Shown piece after piece: positions 40,562 through 50,211 of a DNA stretch of 64,000 nucleotides. The stretch is taken from the NCBI RefSeq assembly GCF_000010805.1, contig NC_012522.1, forward strand, positions 4,092,001 through 4,156,000, written 5' to 3'. The translations under genes were made by a program, and so were the position numbers. Within the stretch, counting starts at the first letter, position 1, and every line of letters starts with the position of its first letter. Origin of the DNA: Rhodococcus opacus B4. GTDB lineage: Bacteria; Actinomycetota; Actinomycetes; Mycobacteriales; Mycobacteriaceae. The notes beneath the pieces are model-generated. The model worked only from the letters and a program-made list of their open reading frames with translations. It had not been told where the DNA came from and searched no databases.

Positions 40562-41819
40562 ATGACGCCGCCCTCAGTTGCACTCACCGAACCCGCGGTC
40601 GCCACTCGTCCGTCTCTGCGTCCGCGGATTCCGTCACCGAGTCGGCGGGGCGCGATGCTGGCGCTGGCGCTCGGCGGATTCGGCATCGGCACAACGGAAT
40701 TCGCGTCCATGGGACTGCTGCCGGCGATGGCGGCGGGCCACCGGGGTGTCGGAGCCGGTGGCCGGGCACTTCGTGTCGGCGTACGCGCTCGGCGTCGTCG
40801 TCGGCGCGCCCACGATCGCGGCGCTGGCCGCCCGCGTCGAGCGCCGCACCCTGCTCATCGCGTTGATGGCCACATTCGTTCTCGGCAATCTCGCGACGGC
40901 CCTCGCTCCGGGATACGAGTCGCTGCTGGCGGCCCGGTTCCTCGCCGGACTGCCGCACGGCGCGTACTTCGGCGTCGCGGCGTTGGTCGCCGCGCACCTC
41001 GCCGAGCCCGGCAAGCGAGCCAAGGCGGTCGCGACGGTGATGATGGGACTGTCGGTCGCGAACGTGGTCGGGGTGCCGTCGACGGCGTTCTTCGGTCAGA
41101 TCCTCGGCTGGCGGTCCGCGTTCGTGCTCGTCGTGATCATCGGCGTCGTGACGCTCGTGGCGCTGGCACGTCTCGTTCCGCCGCTGGCCGGGGTGCACGT
41201 GAGCAACCCGGTGGCCGAACTCGGGGCGCTGAGCCGGATGCAGGTGTGGATGACGCTGATCTTCGCGACGGTCGGCTTCGGCGGTTCGTTCGCCGTGTAC
41301 ACCTACATCAGTTCGACGCTCACCGAGGTGTCCGGGTTGCCGCAGACGATGGTCCCGGTGGCGTTGATGCTGTTCGGTTCCGGGATGATCCTCGGCAACG
41401 TCGTGGGCGGACGAATCGCCGACAACGCGGTGGTCCCCGGGCTGTTCGGGTGCATGATCGCCCTCATCGCGGTCCTCGCGCTGTTCGTCGTCGCCGCCCG
41501 CAATCCGGTGACGTCGCTGATCGTGCTGTTCTTCATCGGCATGGCGGTGACCGCGATCTTCCCGGCCGTCCAGTCGCGGCTGATGGACGCGGCGGGTGAC
41601 GCGAAGACGCTCGCGTCGACACTGATCCACGGTGCGTTCAACCTCGCCAACGCGGGTGGTGCATGGATCGGCGGCGTCGTGATCGCGGCCGGGTACGGCT
41701 ACACCGCCCCGGCCGCGGTCGGCGCACTGCTCGGCGTCGCCGGGCTGATCGTCCTCACGGTCGCGGTTCTCCTCGACCGCAGGCGGACGACGGCTCAGGC
41801 GGTCACGCCGGCGGAGTAA
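40562..41819 (+). pseudogene. MFS drug-efflux-like transporter with a +1 frameshift
   Basis: From ATG 40562 (after GGGAG) the first frame encodes a cytoplasmic N-terminus and the first membrane segment (MLALALGGFGIGTTEFASMGLLPAMAA). Homology then continues only in the next frame (TGVSEPVAGHFVSAYALGVVVGAPTIAALAARVERR through to VTPAE at 41819). The switch is in GGCGGGCCACCGG, about 40733-40741, and removal of one base would restore a 418-residue Cmx/AraJ-like transporter with 12 segments. Either the gene is broken or the sequence has an indel error. Its end overlaps the convergent ligase gene by 25 bases. Confidence 0.8.
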
Positions 41820-43339
41820 CGCTCGCGGAGAGCGCCCTTGACCAGTTTGCCGGTGGGGGTGCGGGGCAGGTCGTCGCTGAACACGAGATTCCGCGGCACC
41901 TTGAACCGGGCGAGCCGTTCCCGGACGTGACCCAGGAGTTCGGCGGCCAGTCCGTCGTCCCCGGCCACGCCGGGAACGGTCTGGACCACGGCGAGCACCG
42001 TTTCACCCATCTCCTCGTCCGGGATCCCGATCACCGCGACGTCGAGGACGGCCGGGTGCTCGGTGAGGGTGTTCTCGATCTCCTGCGGGTAGATGTTGAC
42101 GCCGCCGGAGATGATCATGAACGACTTCCGGTCGGTGAGGAACAGGTATCCGTCCTCGTCGAGGTATCCGACGTCGCCGGTCGTGGTCCACATCGGGTGC
42201 TGCGGGTGCTGCGCGTCCCGGGTCTTCTCCGGCGCGTTGTGGTACTCGAACGGCAGGGTGTCCCGCTCGAAGTACAGGGTGCCGACCTCGCCGGGTGCGA
42301 GGTCGGCACCGTCGTCGCCGCAGATGTGGGCGACCCCGAGGGCCGCGCGGCCGACCGTCCCGGGTTTGCGGAGCCATTCATCCGAGTTCACCAGGGTCAT
42401 GCCGTTGAGTTCGGTGGAGGAGTAGTACTCGGACAGGATCGGACCCCACCAGTCGATCATCTGCTGCTTGACCTCCACCGGGCACGGGGCCGCGGCGTGC
42501 ACGGCGACGCGCAGACTGGACACGTCGTACCGCTCCCGCACGTCGCGGGGAAGCTTCAGCATGCGGACGAACATCGTGGGCACCCACTGGCTGTAGGTGA
42601 CGCGGAACTTGTCGATGTACGCGAGCGCCTTCTCGGCGTCGAAGCGGTCCATCACGACTACGGTGCCGCCCAGGGCCTGCACCGACGCGCAGGTGCGGAG
42701 CGGCGCCGCGTGATACAGCGGCGCCGGCGACAGGTAGACGGTGTCGGGGGTGACTCCCCACACCGTCGCGTTCATCCCGGTCATGGTGTCGCCCGGGTCT
42801 TGGATCTGCCGTGCGGGCAACTCCGGTTTGATGCCCTTCGGGCGGCCGGTGGTACCGGAGGAATACAGCATGTCGGCCCCGCGCGGCTGGTCGGGCAGCG
42901 GGACGTCGGACTCCGCGGCCGCGGCCTCGTCGAGCGAGTCGTGGCCGGGAATCGTTCCCCCGAACACCAGCCGGTGCTCGACGCCGGGGGTGAGGGCGGG
43001 AAGTTCAGCGGCGACCGCGTCCAGCGCGGCATCGACGACCAGTGCCCTGGCACCGCAATCGTCGACGACGTACGCGATCTCCGGCGGCGTGAGATGCCAG
43101 TTGACCATGGTGAGGTAGAGACCGGAACGCATGGCGGCCCAGTACATGTCGAAGATCGCGGGGGTGTTTGTGGCCAGCACGGCGACGTGATCACCGCGGC
43201 GCAGGCCGAGGGAGTGCAGGTGCCGGGCGATGCGGACCGAGCGGGACTCGAGTTCGGCGAAGGTGACCGTCTGCCCGGTGCCGGCCATGATCACGGCCGG
43301 CTTGTCGGGTGTGGTGGCAGCATGCGCGCCGGGATACAT
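41795..43339 (-). CDS. acyl-CoA synthetase (AMP-forming)
   Basis: The 514-residue ligase begins at ATG 43339 after TTGGAG. Landmarks: YSSGTTGRPKGI, YYSSTELNGMTL, TTGDVGYLDEDGYLFLTDRKSFMIISGGVNIYPQEIEN, and PRTPTGKLVKG with the catalytic Lys. The sequence PELPARQIQDPGDTMTGMNATVWGVTPDTVYLS is an insert seen in some FadD proteins of short or branched acids. It is the second gene of a leftward unit behind an MHS transporter. Confidence 0.87.
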   Translation of the reverse strand: MYPGAHAATTPDKPAVIMAGTGQTVTFAELESRSVRIARHLHSLGLRRGDHVAVLATNTPAIFDMYWAAMRSGLYLTMVNWHLTPPEIAYVVDDCGARALVVDAALDAVAAELPALTPGVEHRLVFGGTIPGHDSLDEAAAAESDVPLPDQPRGADMLYSSGTTGRPKGIKPELPARQIQDPGDTMTGMNATVWGVTPDTVYLSPAPLYHAAPLRTCASVQALGGTVVVMDRFDAEKALAYIDKFRVTYSQWVPTMFVRMLKLPRDVRERYDVSSLRVAVHAAAPCPVEVKQQMIDWWGPILSEYYSSTELNGMTLVNSDEWLRKPGTVGRAALGVAHICGDDGADLAPGEVGTLYFERDTLPFEYHNAPEKTRDAQHPQHPMWTTTGDVGYLDEDGYLFLTDRKSFMIISGGVNIYPQEIENTLTEHPAVLDVAVIGIPDEEMGETVLAVVQTVPGVAGDDGLAAELLGHVRERLARFKVPRNLVFSDDLPRTPTGKLVKGALRERYSAGVTA

Positions 43340-43386
43340 GGTTACTCCAATTCGTGGTGGATCTCGTGTGGTGAGTCTGTTCGGCC

Positions 43387-44700
43387 TCAGCCGAGTTGCT
43401 CCTGCGCGACCTTGGACCGGCGTGCCACGCCGGCCACCGAGATCAGTCCGACGACCGCCGCCGCGATCACGAAAAGGGCGGGGGATTGGACGTTTCCGGT
43501 CTTCTCCACCAGCCAGACGGCGACGAAGGGGGCCGTGCCACCGGCGATGACGACGCCGAGGTTCCAGCCCATGGCGACACCGGTGAAGCGGACGTCCTTG
43601 TCGAACAGCAGCGGCATGAGCGTGTACGAGCCGACCTGGGCGCCGACGGTGTTGACCATGATCAGCAGGTAGGCGATTGCGGCGATCCACAGGCTGTGGT
43701 GCATGACGGCCATCGCCGGGTAGGTGACGATCGCGAATCCGGCGAGGCTGATCACGGTGAACCGCACGCGCCCGATACGGTCGGCGACGATCCCGCCGAG
43801 TGGCATTGCAAGCGCGACGATTCCGATGACGACGGTCGCGATCCAGTAGACCGGGGTGCGTTCGTAGCCGAGGCTCTTCATGAGATGGATGCTCATGTAG
43901 GTGAGGCCGATGTAAGCGGTTCCGTTGCACGCCAGACTGATTCCGACCGACTGCAGGAGGGCGAGCGGCTGGCGCCGGAAGACGGCGACGACGGGTGCCT
44001 GGGCCGGCCCGGATTCGGCGTCGTCGCCGTGGGTCTCCTCGACCCGGGTGCGGGCCCACAGGCAGAGCAGTGTCAGCGGCAACGCGAGCAGGAATGGGAC
44101 CCGCCACCCCCAGCTCTCGAGCTGCGCCTCGGTGGTGAGCGCGGACACGGTACCCGCGACCGCGGCGGCCATCGCGAATCCCATCGTGGAGCCGAGCGGG
44201 GTGAACGCGCCGTACGTGGCCTTGAGATGCCGCGGCGCGGATTCGGAAATGAACGTGGCGGAACCGCCGACCTCACCGCCCGCCGAGAATCCCTGGACCA
44301 TCCGGACGAGGACGAGCAGCACGGTGGCCCAGATTCCCGCCTGCGCGTGGGTGGGCAGGAATCCCATCGCCATGCTGCCGAGGCCCATGCAGACGAGTGT
44401 CGCGAGGAGGGCCTTCTTCCGGCCGAACCGGTCGCCGATGTGCCCGAACACGATGCCGCCGAGCGGGCGCATGAGGTACGCGGTGCCGAACACGGCGAGT
44501 GCGGACAGCAGCGCCGTCGCCGGGTCGCTGCTGGGGAAGAACAGCGGCGCCATCACGATCGCGAGGTAGCCGTACAGACTGAAGTCGTAGTACTCGATCA
44601 GGGTGCCGACGCCGCCCGCGATCGCGGCGCGACGTGCACGGACGCGGTCCTCGGCCTGCCATTCGGTGGTGGCAGCAGACCCGGTCAACTGGTCCGTCAT
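43387..44700 (-). CDS. MFS transporter, metabolite:H+ symporter (MHS) type
   Basis: The 437-residue protein has 12 membrane segments and MHS signatures: EYYDFSLYGYLAIVMAPLFFPS, GHIGDRFGRKKALL (motif A), MVQGFSAGGEVGGSATFISE and RIGRVRFTVISLAG. Relatives import organic acids such as shikimate, alpha-ketoglutarate or proline/betaine. It is the first gene of the leftward unit, divergent from the kinase operon, and most likely imports the acid activated by the ligase at 41795. Confidence 0.9.
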   Translation of the reverse strand: MTDQLTGSAATTEWQAEDRVRARRAAIAGGVGTLIEYYDFSLYGYLAIVMAPLFFPSSDPATALLSALAVFGTAYLMRPLGGIVFGHIGDRFGRKKALLATLVCMGLGSMAMGFLPTHAQAGIWATVLLVLVRMVQGFSAGGEVGGSATFISESAPRHLKATYGAFTPLGSTMGFAMAAAVAGTVSALTTEAQLESWGWRVPFLLALPLTLLCLWARTRVEETHGDDAESGPAQAPVVAVFRRQPLALLQSVGISLACNGTAYIGLTYMSIHLMKSLGYERTPVYWIATVVIGIVALAMPLGGIVADRIGRVRFTVISLAGFAIVTYPAMAVMHHSLWIAAIAYLLIMVNTVGAQVGSYTLMPLLFDKDVRFTGVAMGWNLGVVIAGGTAPFVAVWLVEKTGNVQSPALFVIAAAVVGLISVAGVARRSKVAQEQLG

Positions 44701-44755
44701 AGGTGTCCTGACCTTTCGGGGGCGGATGAGACGTGCATCACTTCCGGTGGATCAT

Positions 44756-44777
44756 GCCAACTGAACGATCGCTTGGC
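44756..44777. promoter_or_regulatory. candidate TetR operator near the MHS transporter start
   Basis: The 22-base site has GCCAA and TTGGC at its ends and CTGAACGATCGC in its centre, 56 bases before the leftward transporter. The core GAACGATCGC is shared with 38278-38287. Confidence 0.55.
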
Positions 44778-44867
44778 AAGCAGCTTCGGTTTCCGGGTGC
44801 AGCGGCTATTAATTGCAGCGTATCCGGATATTGACTTCCGGCGTCCGCTCGGCTGATGATGGGAACT

Positions 44868-44886
44868 GGCCGAACGATCGTTTGGC
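44868..44886. promoter_or_regulatory. candidate TetR operator near the kinase start
   Basis: GGCCGAACGATCGTTTGGC contains the perfect palindrome AACGATCGTT and lies 33 bases before the kinase ATG. With the site at 44756 it places one operator at each promoter of the divergent pair. Confidence 0.55.
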
Positions 44887-44918
44887 AGTACAGCGAAGCA
44901 CCCGAAAGGACGCAGCGG

Positions 44919-46004
44919 ATGACGACGTCCCACGCCGAAGCGGACACCCACCAGGACTGGGAGGATTCGGCAGGCGTCGACCTCGCGGCCCTTGCCGGCT
45001 ACCTCGACACCGCTCTCGAGGGGGGTGTGCAGGGGGAGTTGTCGGCAGGACTGATCAGCGGTGGCCGCTCGAATCCCACGTACCGGGTTGCCGACGCCGA
45101 CCGGACGTGGGTCCTGCGGCGTCCCCCGTACGGGCACGTCCTGCCGAGCGCCCACGACATGAAGCGTGAGTTCACCGTGATCAGCGGGCTGGCGGGCACC
45201 GCGGTCCCGGTGCCCGAAGCGGTGCTGCTGTGCGAGGACAAGTACGTGCTGGGTGCGTCGTTCTACCTCATGGAGCTGGTGGACGGGATGCCCGTCGGGA
45301 CGGTCGAGCAGGCGTCGGCGCTCACCCCGGACGACCGCCGCCGGCTCGGGCTGGACCTCGCCGACACCCTGGCCGCCCTGCACGGCGTCGACGCGGACGC
45401 GGTCGGACTCGGCTCCTTCGGCCGCCCGGACGGTTACCTCGAACGCCAACTCGACCGCTGGTCCCGGCAGTGGGAGGCCTCCCGCACCACCGATCGCCCC
45501 GAGGTGTCGGTGCTGCTCGACAAGCTGCGCCGGGCGTTGCCCACCTCGGACTTCCCGGGCATCGTCCACGGCGACGTCAAACTCGACAACGTGCTCGCGT
45601 CCCGCGACGACGCCGGGAAGATCGTCGCGGTCCTGGACTGGGAGATGGCGACGCTCGGCGACACCCTCGCCGACGTCGGGATCATGCTGAGCTTCTGGGA
45701 CCAGCCCGGCGCCGTCGACAACCCGGTGACCAAGGGTCTCGCGCGGCTCGACGGATTCCCCACCCGCGCCGAACTTCTCGACCGCTACGCCACGCAGCGC
45801 GGCATCGACATCCCCGACATCGACTGGTACACGGTGTTCGCCGACTTCAAGATCGCCGTCATCCTCGAGGGCATCAACGCCCGGCACGCGCAGGGCGACA
45901 CCGTCGGCGGGGGGTTCGACGACGTCGGCGACATGGTCGGTCCGCTGTTGCAGCGCGCGCTCGACCTCGCTGCCGCGTCGCCCGTGTCCGAACTCCGCCG
46001 CTGA
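44919..46004 (+). CDS. aminoglycoside-phosphotransferase-fold kinase, LvaA/ACAD11-N-like
   Basis: The 361-residue protein has the kinase signature HGDVKLDNVL (His217, Asp219, Asn224) and the metal-binding VLDWEMATLGD (Asp240), with the N-terminal SGGRSNPTYRV and WVLRRPP that carry the nucleotide loop and Lys/Arg region. This subgroup lies next to acyl-CoA dehydrogenases in many bacteria and is fused to one in human ACAD11. The known role in levulinate catabolism is phosphorylation of 4-hydroxyacyl-CoA at the 4-OH. ATG at 44919 follows AAAGGA. First gene of a four-gene operon. Confidence 0.82.
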   Translation: MTTSHAEADTHQDWEDSAGVDLAALAGYLDTALEGGVQGELSAGLISGGRSNPTYRVADADRTWVLRRPPYGHVLPSAHDMKREFTVISGLAGTAVPVPEAVLLCEDKYVLGASFYLMELVDGMPVGTVEQASALTPDDRRRLGLDLADTLAALHGVDADAVGLGSFGRPDGYLERQLDRWSRQWEASRTTDRPEVSVLLDKLRRALPTSDFPGIVHGDVKLDNVLASRDDAGKIVAVLDWEMATLGDTLADVGIMLSFWDQPGAVDNPVTKGLARLDGFPTRAELLDRYATQRGIDIPDIDWYTVFADFKIAVILEGINARHAQGDTVGGGFDDVGDMVGPLLQRALDLAAASPVSELRR

Positions 46005-46040
46005 CCGCGGCATCACCGAAATAGATTGGAGCCACTTACA

Positions 46041-47270
46041 GTGGATTTCGAGTACAGCCCGAAAGTTCTTGAACTGCAAGCGAAGCTGACGAAGTTCATG
46101 CAGGAGCGGGTGCTGCCCGCCGAGCAGATCGCCGAGGAGCAGCTGGCGTCCAAGCCCGATCACTGGGGTGCGCCGCCGATCGTCGCCGACCTCAAGGCCG
46201 CCGCCAAGCGGGAAGGTCTGTGGAACCTCTTCCTGCCCGCCCGCGAGGGGGCCGGGCTGACGAACCTCGAGTACGCGCCGCTCGCGGAGCTCACCGGCTG
46301 GAGCCCGCTGATCGCCCCGGAGGCGTTCAACTGCAACCCGCCGGACACCGGCAACATGGAACTGCTGCACCTCTACGGCACCGACGAGCAGAAGTCGGAA
46401 TGGCTCGAACCGCTGCTCGCGGGGGAATTCCGGTCGTGCTTCTCGATGACCGAACCCGACGTTGCGAGCTCGGACGCCAACAACGTCCGGCTCGAGATCG
46501 CCGAGGACGGCGAAGAGTGGGTGCTGACCGGGCGCAAGTGGTGGTCCACCGCGGCGCTGCGCGACGACTGCCGGGTGGCGATGGTCATGGGCGCCACCGA
46601 CCCCGACGCCCCGGTCGGCAGCCGGCACAGCATCGTCCTCGTTCCCATGGACACCCCGGGGGTGAACATCGTCCGGTCCACCACGGTCCTCGGGTTCGCC
46701 GACCGCCACGAGGGCGGGCACGGCGAGATCGTCTTCGACAAGGTCCGTGTGCCCAAGGCGAATCTGCTCGGACCACGGGGTAAGGGCTTCGCGGTCGCGC
46801 AGGCCCGCCTCGGTCCGGGGCGGATCCACCACTGCATGCGGCTGATCGGCATGGCCGAGCGGGCCATCGCGCTGATGACCGAACGCGCCCGCACCCGGGT
46901 CGCGTTCGGCAGGCCCCTCGCCGACGAGGGCGTCGTGCAGGCCACCGTCGCGGACGCGCGGATCCACCTCGACGCCGCCCGGCTGCTGGTGCTGAAGGCC
47001 GCCTGGCGGATGGACGTCGAGGGCACCAAGGCCGCTCGCCACGACATCGCCGCGGCCAAGGTGATGGTCCCGCTGACGGTCAAGCAGATCGTCGACGACG
47101 CGATGCAGATCTTCGGCGGCGCCGGCCTGTCGCAGGACACGATCCTGCCGGTGCTGTACGCGCAGGCCCGGTTCCTGCAGATCGCCGACGGTCCCGACCA
47201 GGTGCACCGGCGGTCGCTCGCCCGCGCCGAGTTCGCCGCCACTCCGACACTGAAAGAAGTCCGCGGGTGA
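46041..47270 (+). CDS. acyl-CoA dehydrogenase, ACAD11-like
   Basis: The 409-residue protein follows human ACAD11's dehydrogenase part closely as I recall it: FNCNPPDTGNMELL, SCFSMTEPDVASSDANNV, GRKWWSTAALRDDCRVAMVMG, RHSIVLVPMDTPGVNIVR, GGHGEIVFDKVRVP and RLGPGRIHHCMRLIG. The place of the usual YEGT catalytic Glu is ADGPD (residues 382-386). In the levulinate pathway the partner enzyme acts on the phosphorylated 4-hydroxyacyl-CoA rather than as a simple dehydrogenase. GTG at 46041 is preferred over a TTG 15 bases upstream. Confidence 0.87.
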   Translation: MDFEYSPKVLELQAKLTKFMQERVLPAEQIAEEQLASKPDHWGAPPIVADLKAAAKREGLWNLFLPAREGAGLTNLEYAPLAELTGWSPLIAPEAFNCNPPDTGNMELLHLYGTDEQKSEWLEPLLAGEFRSCFSMTEPDVASSDANNVRLEIAEDGEEWVLTGRKWWSTAALRDDCRVAMVMGATDPDAPVGSRHSIVLVPMDTPGVNIVRSTTVLGFADRHEGGHGEIVFDKVRVPKANLLGPRGKGFAVAQARLGPGRIHHCMRLIGMAERAIALMTERARTRVAFGRPLADEGVVQATVADARIHLDAARLLVLKAAWRMDVEGTKAARHDIAAAKVMVPLTVKQIVDDAMQIFGGAGLSQDTILPVLYAQARFLQIADGPDQVHRRSLARAEFAATPTLKEVRG

Positions 47271-48841
47271 ACGAAAACCTGACGCGCGCCCGGCAGCAGA
47301 GCATCGGCGATATTCCGCGACGGTCCGCCGCGCGCTTTCCGGACAAGCTCGCGATCGTGCACCGCGACGTGCGGCTGACGTTCGCCGAGTTCGATGCCGT
47401 CATCGATCGGGTGGCGGCGGCTCTGCATGCCGAGGGGCTTCGCCCCGGTGACCGGCTCGCGCTGCTGTCGCACAACTGCTGGCAGTACCCGGTGCTGAAC
47501 TTCGCGACCGCCCGGCTCGGTGTGGTGCTCGTCCCGATCAACTTCATGCTGACCGGCGGGGAGATCGCGTACATCCTCGACGACTGTGCGGCCGACGCGT
47601 TCGTCGTCGAGGACGCCCTGGTGCCCGTCGCCGAGACGGCGCTCGCGGAATCGAGGGGGAGCGTCCGGTTGCGGGCGGCGCTCCCACTGGGCGGCGGCGC
47701 CGTTCCGGACGGCTGGCGCGCGGTGGCCGGCTGGACAGGCGGCGAATACGATTCGGCGCCGGAGGTATTCGTGGCCGACGACGACGTGGTCCGCATCGTG
47801 TACACGTCGGGTACCGAGTCGCGGCCCAAGGGTGCGATGCTCACCAGCCGGTCGCTGATGTGGCAGTACATCAGCTGCATCGTCACCGGCGGCATGAGCA
47901 GCGACGACGTGGAGGTGCACGCGCTGCCGCTGTACCACTGCGCGCAACTCGACAACTTCCTCAGCACCGACATCTACCTCGGGGCGACGAGCATCATCGT
48001 CGACGGACCCGACCCCCGGGTGCTGCTCCGCACCATCGAGGCGGAGAAGGTGACCAACCTGTTCTGCCCGCCGACGGTGTGGATCTCCCTGCTGCAGTCG
48101 CCCGACTTCGGCGGCACCGACCTGCGGTCGCTGCAGAAGGGTTACTACGGGGCGTCCCCGCTGCCGGTGGAGGTCCTGCGCGACATGAAGCGGGCATTGC
48201 CCGGCATCCGGTTGTGGAACTTCTACGGGCAAAGCGAAATGGCATCCCTCGCCACGGCTCTCGGTCCGGAAGACCAGGAGTCGCGGGGCGGTTCGGCGGG
48301 TAAGCCGGCGCTGAACGTGGAGACACGCATCGTGGACGACCGGAACGAGCCACTGCCGGCCGGCGAGGTCGGGGAGATCGTGCACCGCAGCCCGCACGCC
48401 ACCGTCGGCTATCTCGGGCAGCCCGAGAAGACGGCGGAAGCGTTCGCCGGCGGCTGGTTCCACTCCGGCGACCTCGGTTACCTCGACGACGACGGCTACC
48501 TGTGGGTGGTCGACCGCAAGAAGGACATGATCAAGTCCGGCGGCGAGAACGTCGCCACCCGGGAGGTCGAGGAAACGCTCTACGAACTCGACGGCGTCGG
48601 CGAGGCCGCGGTGTTCGCAGTTCCGCACCCACGGTGGATCGAAGCGGTTGCGGCTGTGGTGGTCCCCGTCGCCGGCGTCGAACTCGACGAGAAGGACGTG
48701 GTGGAGCACTGCCGCGGACGGCTCGCCGGCTACAAGCTGCCCAAGTACGTCGTCGTCGCCGACTCCCTCCCGAAGAACCCGAGCGGGAAGATCCTCAAAC
48801 GCGTTCTCCGAGACACATTCGGTTCCATTGCCCAAGACTGA
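47267..48841 (+). CDS. acyl-CoA synthetase (AMP-forming)
   Basis: The 524-residue ligase is coupled to the ACAD11-like gene by a GTGA overlap. Landmarks: YTSGTESRPKGAML (the usual TTG is TES), FYGQSEMASLAT, WFHSGDLGYLDDDGYLWVVDRKKDMIKSGGENVATREVEE, PKNPSGKILKR with the catalytic Lys. It would activate the acid substrate of the operon, as LvaE does for levulinate in Pseudomonas. Confidence 0.87.
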   Translation: MNENLTRARQQSIGDIPRRSAARFPDKLAIVHRDVRLTFAEFDAVIDRVAAALHAEGLRPGDRLALLSHNCWQYPVLNFATARLGVVLVPINFMLTGGEIAYILDDCAADAFVVEDALVPVAETALAESRGSVRLRAALPLGGGAVPDGWRAVAGWTGGEYDSAPEVFVADDDVVRIVYTSGTESRPKGAMLTSRSLMWQYISCIVTGGMSSDDVEVHALPLYHCAQLDNFLSTDIYLGATSIIVDGPDPRVLLRTIEAEKVTNLFCPPTVWISLLQSPDFGGTDLRSLQKGYYGASPLPVEVLRDMKRALPGIRLWNFYGQSEMASLATALGPEDQESRGGSAGKPALNVETRIVDDRNEPLPAGEVGEIVHRSPHATVGYLGQPEKTAEAFAGGWFHSGDLGYLDDDGYLWVVDRKKDMIKSGGENVATREVEETLYELDGVGEAAVFAVPHPRWIEAVAAVVVPVAGVELDEKDVVEHCRGRLAGYKLPKYVVVADSLPKNPSGKILKRVLRDTFGSIAQD

Positions 48842-48854
48842 GCAGGAGACCACC

Positions 48855-50207
48855 ATGCCCACCGATTCCGGCACACGCCGCGCGGGGAAGCCCCGGGCCG
48901 CACGCGCCTCGTTCGCGGCCGCCATCTCGACCTCACTCGAGTGGTACGACTTCTTCATCTACGCGACCGCCGCCGCGCTCGTGTTCAACACAACGTTCTT
49001 CGCGACCGACAGCCAGGTCGTCGCCGCACTCAACTCGTTCGCCACGGTGGCGGTCGGCTTCATCGCCCGGCCCATCGGCGGCGTCCTCGCCGGCCACTTC
49101 GGCGACAAGGTCGGGCGCAAACCGGTACTCGTCGCAGCCATCGTGATGATGGCCGTCGCGACGTCGCTGATCGGCCTCGTCCCCAACACCCAACTCGTGT
49201 GGCTGGCCCCCACGATTCTCGTGACCCTGCGGATCTGCCAGGGCCTCGCGGTCGGTGCGCAATGGGGCGGTGCCGTCCTCCTCGCCACCGAGAACGCACC
49301 CGCCGGGCGCCGCGGGTTCTACGGCAGCTTCGCGCAGCTCGGCGTGCCCATCGGCGTGGTGCTCGGCAACGTCGTGTTCCTGGTCGTCACAGCGCTATTC
49401 GACTCCGAGTCGTTCCTTGCCTGGGCGTGGCGGATTCCGTTCTGGATCAGCCTCGTGATGCTTCCGGTCGCCTTCGTCATCCACCGCTACCTGGAGGAGA
49501 CCCCCGAATTCCAGGAACTGTCGAAGAAGCTGGCCGAGGCTCCGGTGGCCCGGAAGTCGCCGATCCTGCAGGTGCTGCGAAGGAACCCCGGCACCGTGCT
49601 CACCGCGGCCGGCGCCAACGCGATCGGCGTCATCTTCTTCTACACGATGATCACGGGATCCGTGCAGTTCGCCACCACCTACCTCGGGATCGAACGCTCG
49701 ACCGTGCTCGGATTCATCCTCGCCGCCTGCATGCTGATGATTCCGCTCGTCCCGCTCGCGGGGTATCTCTCCGACCGCTACGGCCGCAAGCTGATTTTCG
49801 GTATCGGCACCGCCGGAATGCTGCTGTGGGGAATTCCCATGTGGCTCATGATCGGACAGTCGAGTCAGGGCACGCTGTGGCCGTTCGCGCTCGCCGTGTT
49901 CGGTGCGGTGATCGTCATGTCGTTCCAGACTGGAACGCAGGGAACCCTGTTCGCGGAACTGTTCCCGCCCGAGATCCGGTTCTCCGGCGCGTCCCTCGGC
50001 TACCAGATCTCGGCCATCATCGGTGGCTTCTCACCGATGGTCATGGTGCTGCTCATCAACGGCGACGCGTCCAATGCCTGGCGGGTCGGCGCCTTCCTCG
50101 CCGTCGCCGGAGCGGTCGGGCTGCTCTGCCTCCTCGCGATCGTGCGGAAGTACTCGTCACCGGACGTCCAGCAGACACCTGCCCGCCGGTCCACCGTGGC
50201 GGCGTGA
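48855..50207 (+). CDS. MFS transporter, metabolite:H+ symporter (MHS) type
   Basis: The 450-residue transporter has MHS signatures: SLEWYDFFIYATAAALVFNTTFF, GHFGDKVGRKPVLV, RICQGLAVGAQWGGAVLLATE and YLSDRYGRKLIF, with 12 membrane segments. It begins 13 bases after the ligase stop with an AGGAGA site and is the last gene of the operon, so it likely imports the same acid. Confidence 0.9.
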   Translation: MPTDSGTRRAGKPRAARASFAAAISTSLEWYDFFIYATAAALVFNTTFFATDSQVVAALNSFATVAVGFIARPIGGVLAGHFGDKVGRKPVLVAAIVMMAVATSLIGLVPNTQLVWLAPTILVTLRICQGLAVGAQWGGAVLLATENAPAGRRGFYGSFAQLGVPIGVVLGNVVFLVVTALFDSESFLAWAWRIPFWISLVMLPVAFVIHRYLEETPEFQELSKKLAEAPVARKSPILQVLRRNPGTVLTAAGANAIGVIFFYTMITGSVQFATTYLGIERSTVLGFILAACMLMIPLVPLAGYLSDRYGRKLIFGIGTAGMLLWGIPMWLMIGQSSQGTLWPFALAVFGAVIVMSFQTGTQGTLFAELFPPEIRFSGASLGYQISAIIGGFSPMVMVLLINGDASNAWRVGAFLAVAGAVGLLCLLAIVRKYSSPDVQQTPARRSTVAA

Positions 50208-50211
50208 CATG

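Noticed and set aside
40578-40740. Alternative start of the MFS gene in the downstream frame
   Set aside because: The 50 residues before the homology in that frame are basic and Trp-rich, and are the shadow of the true first membrane segment, so a frameshift explains the data better.
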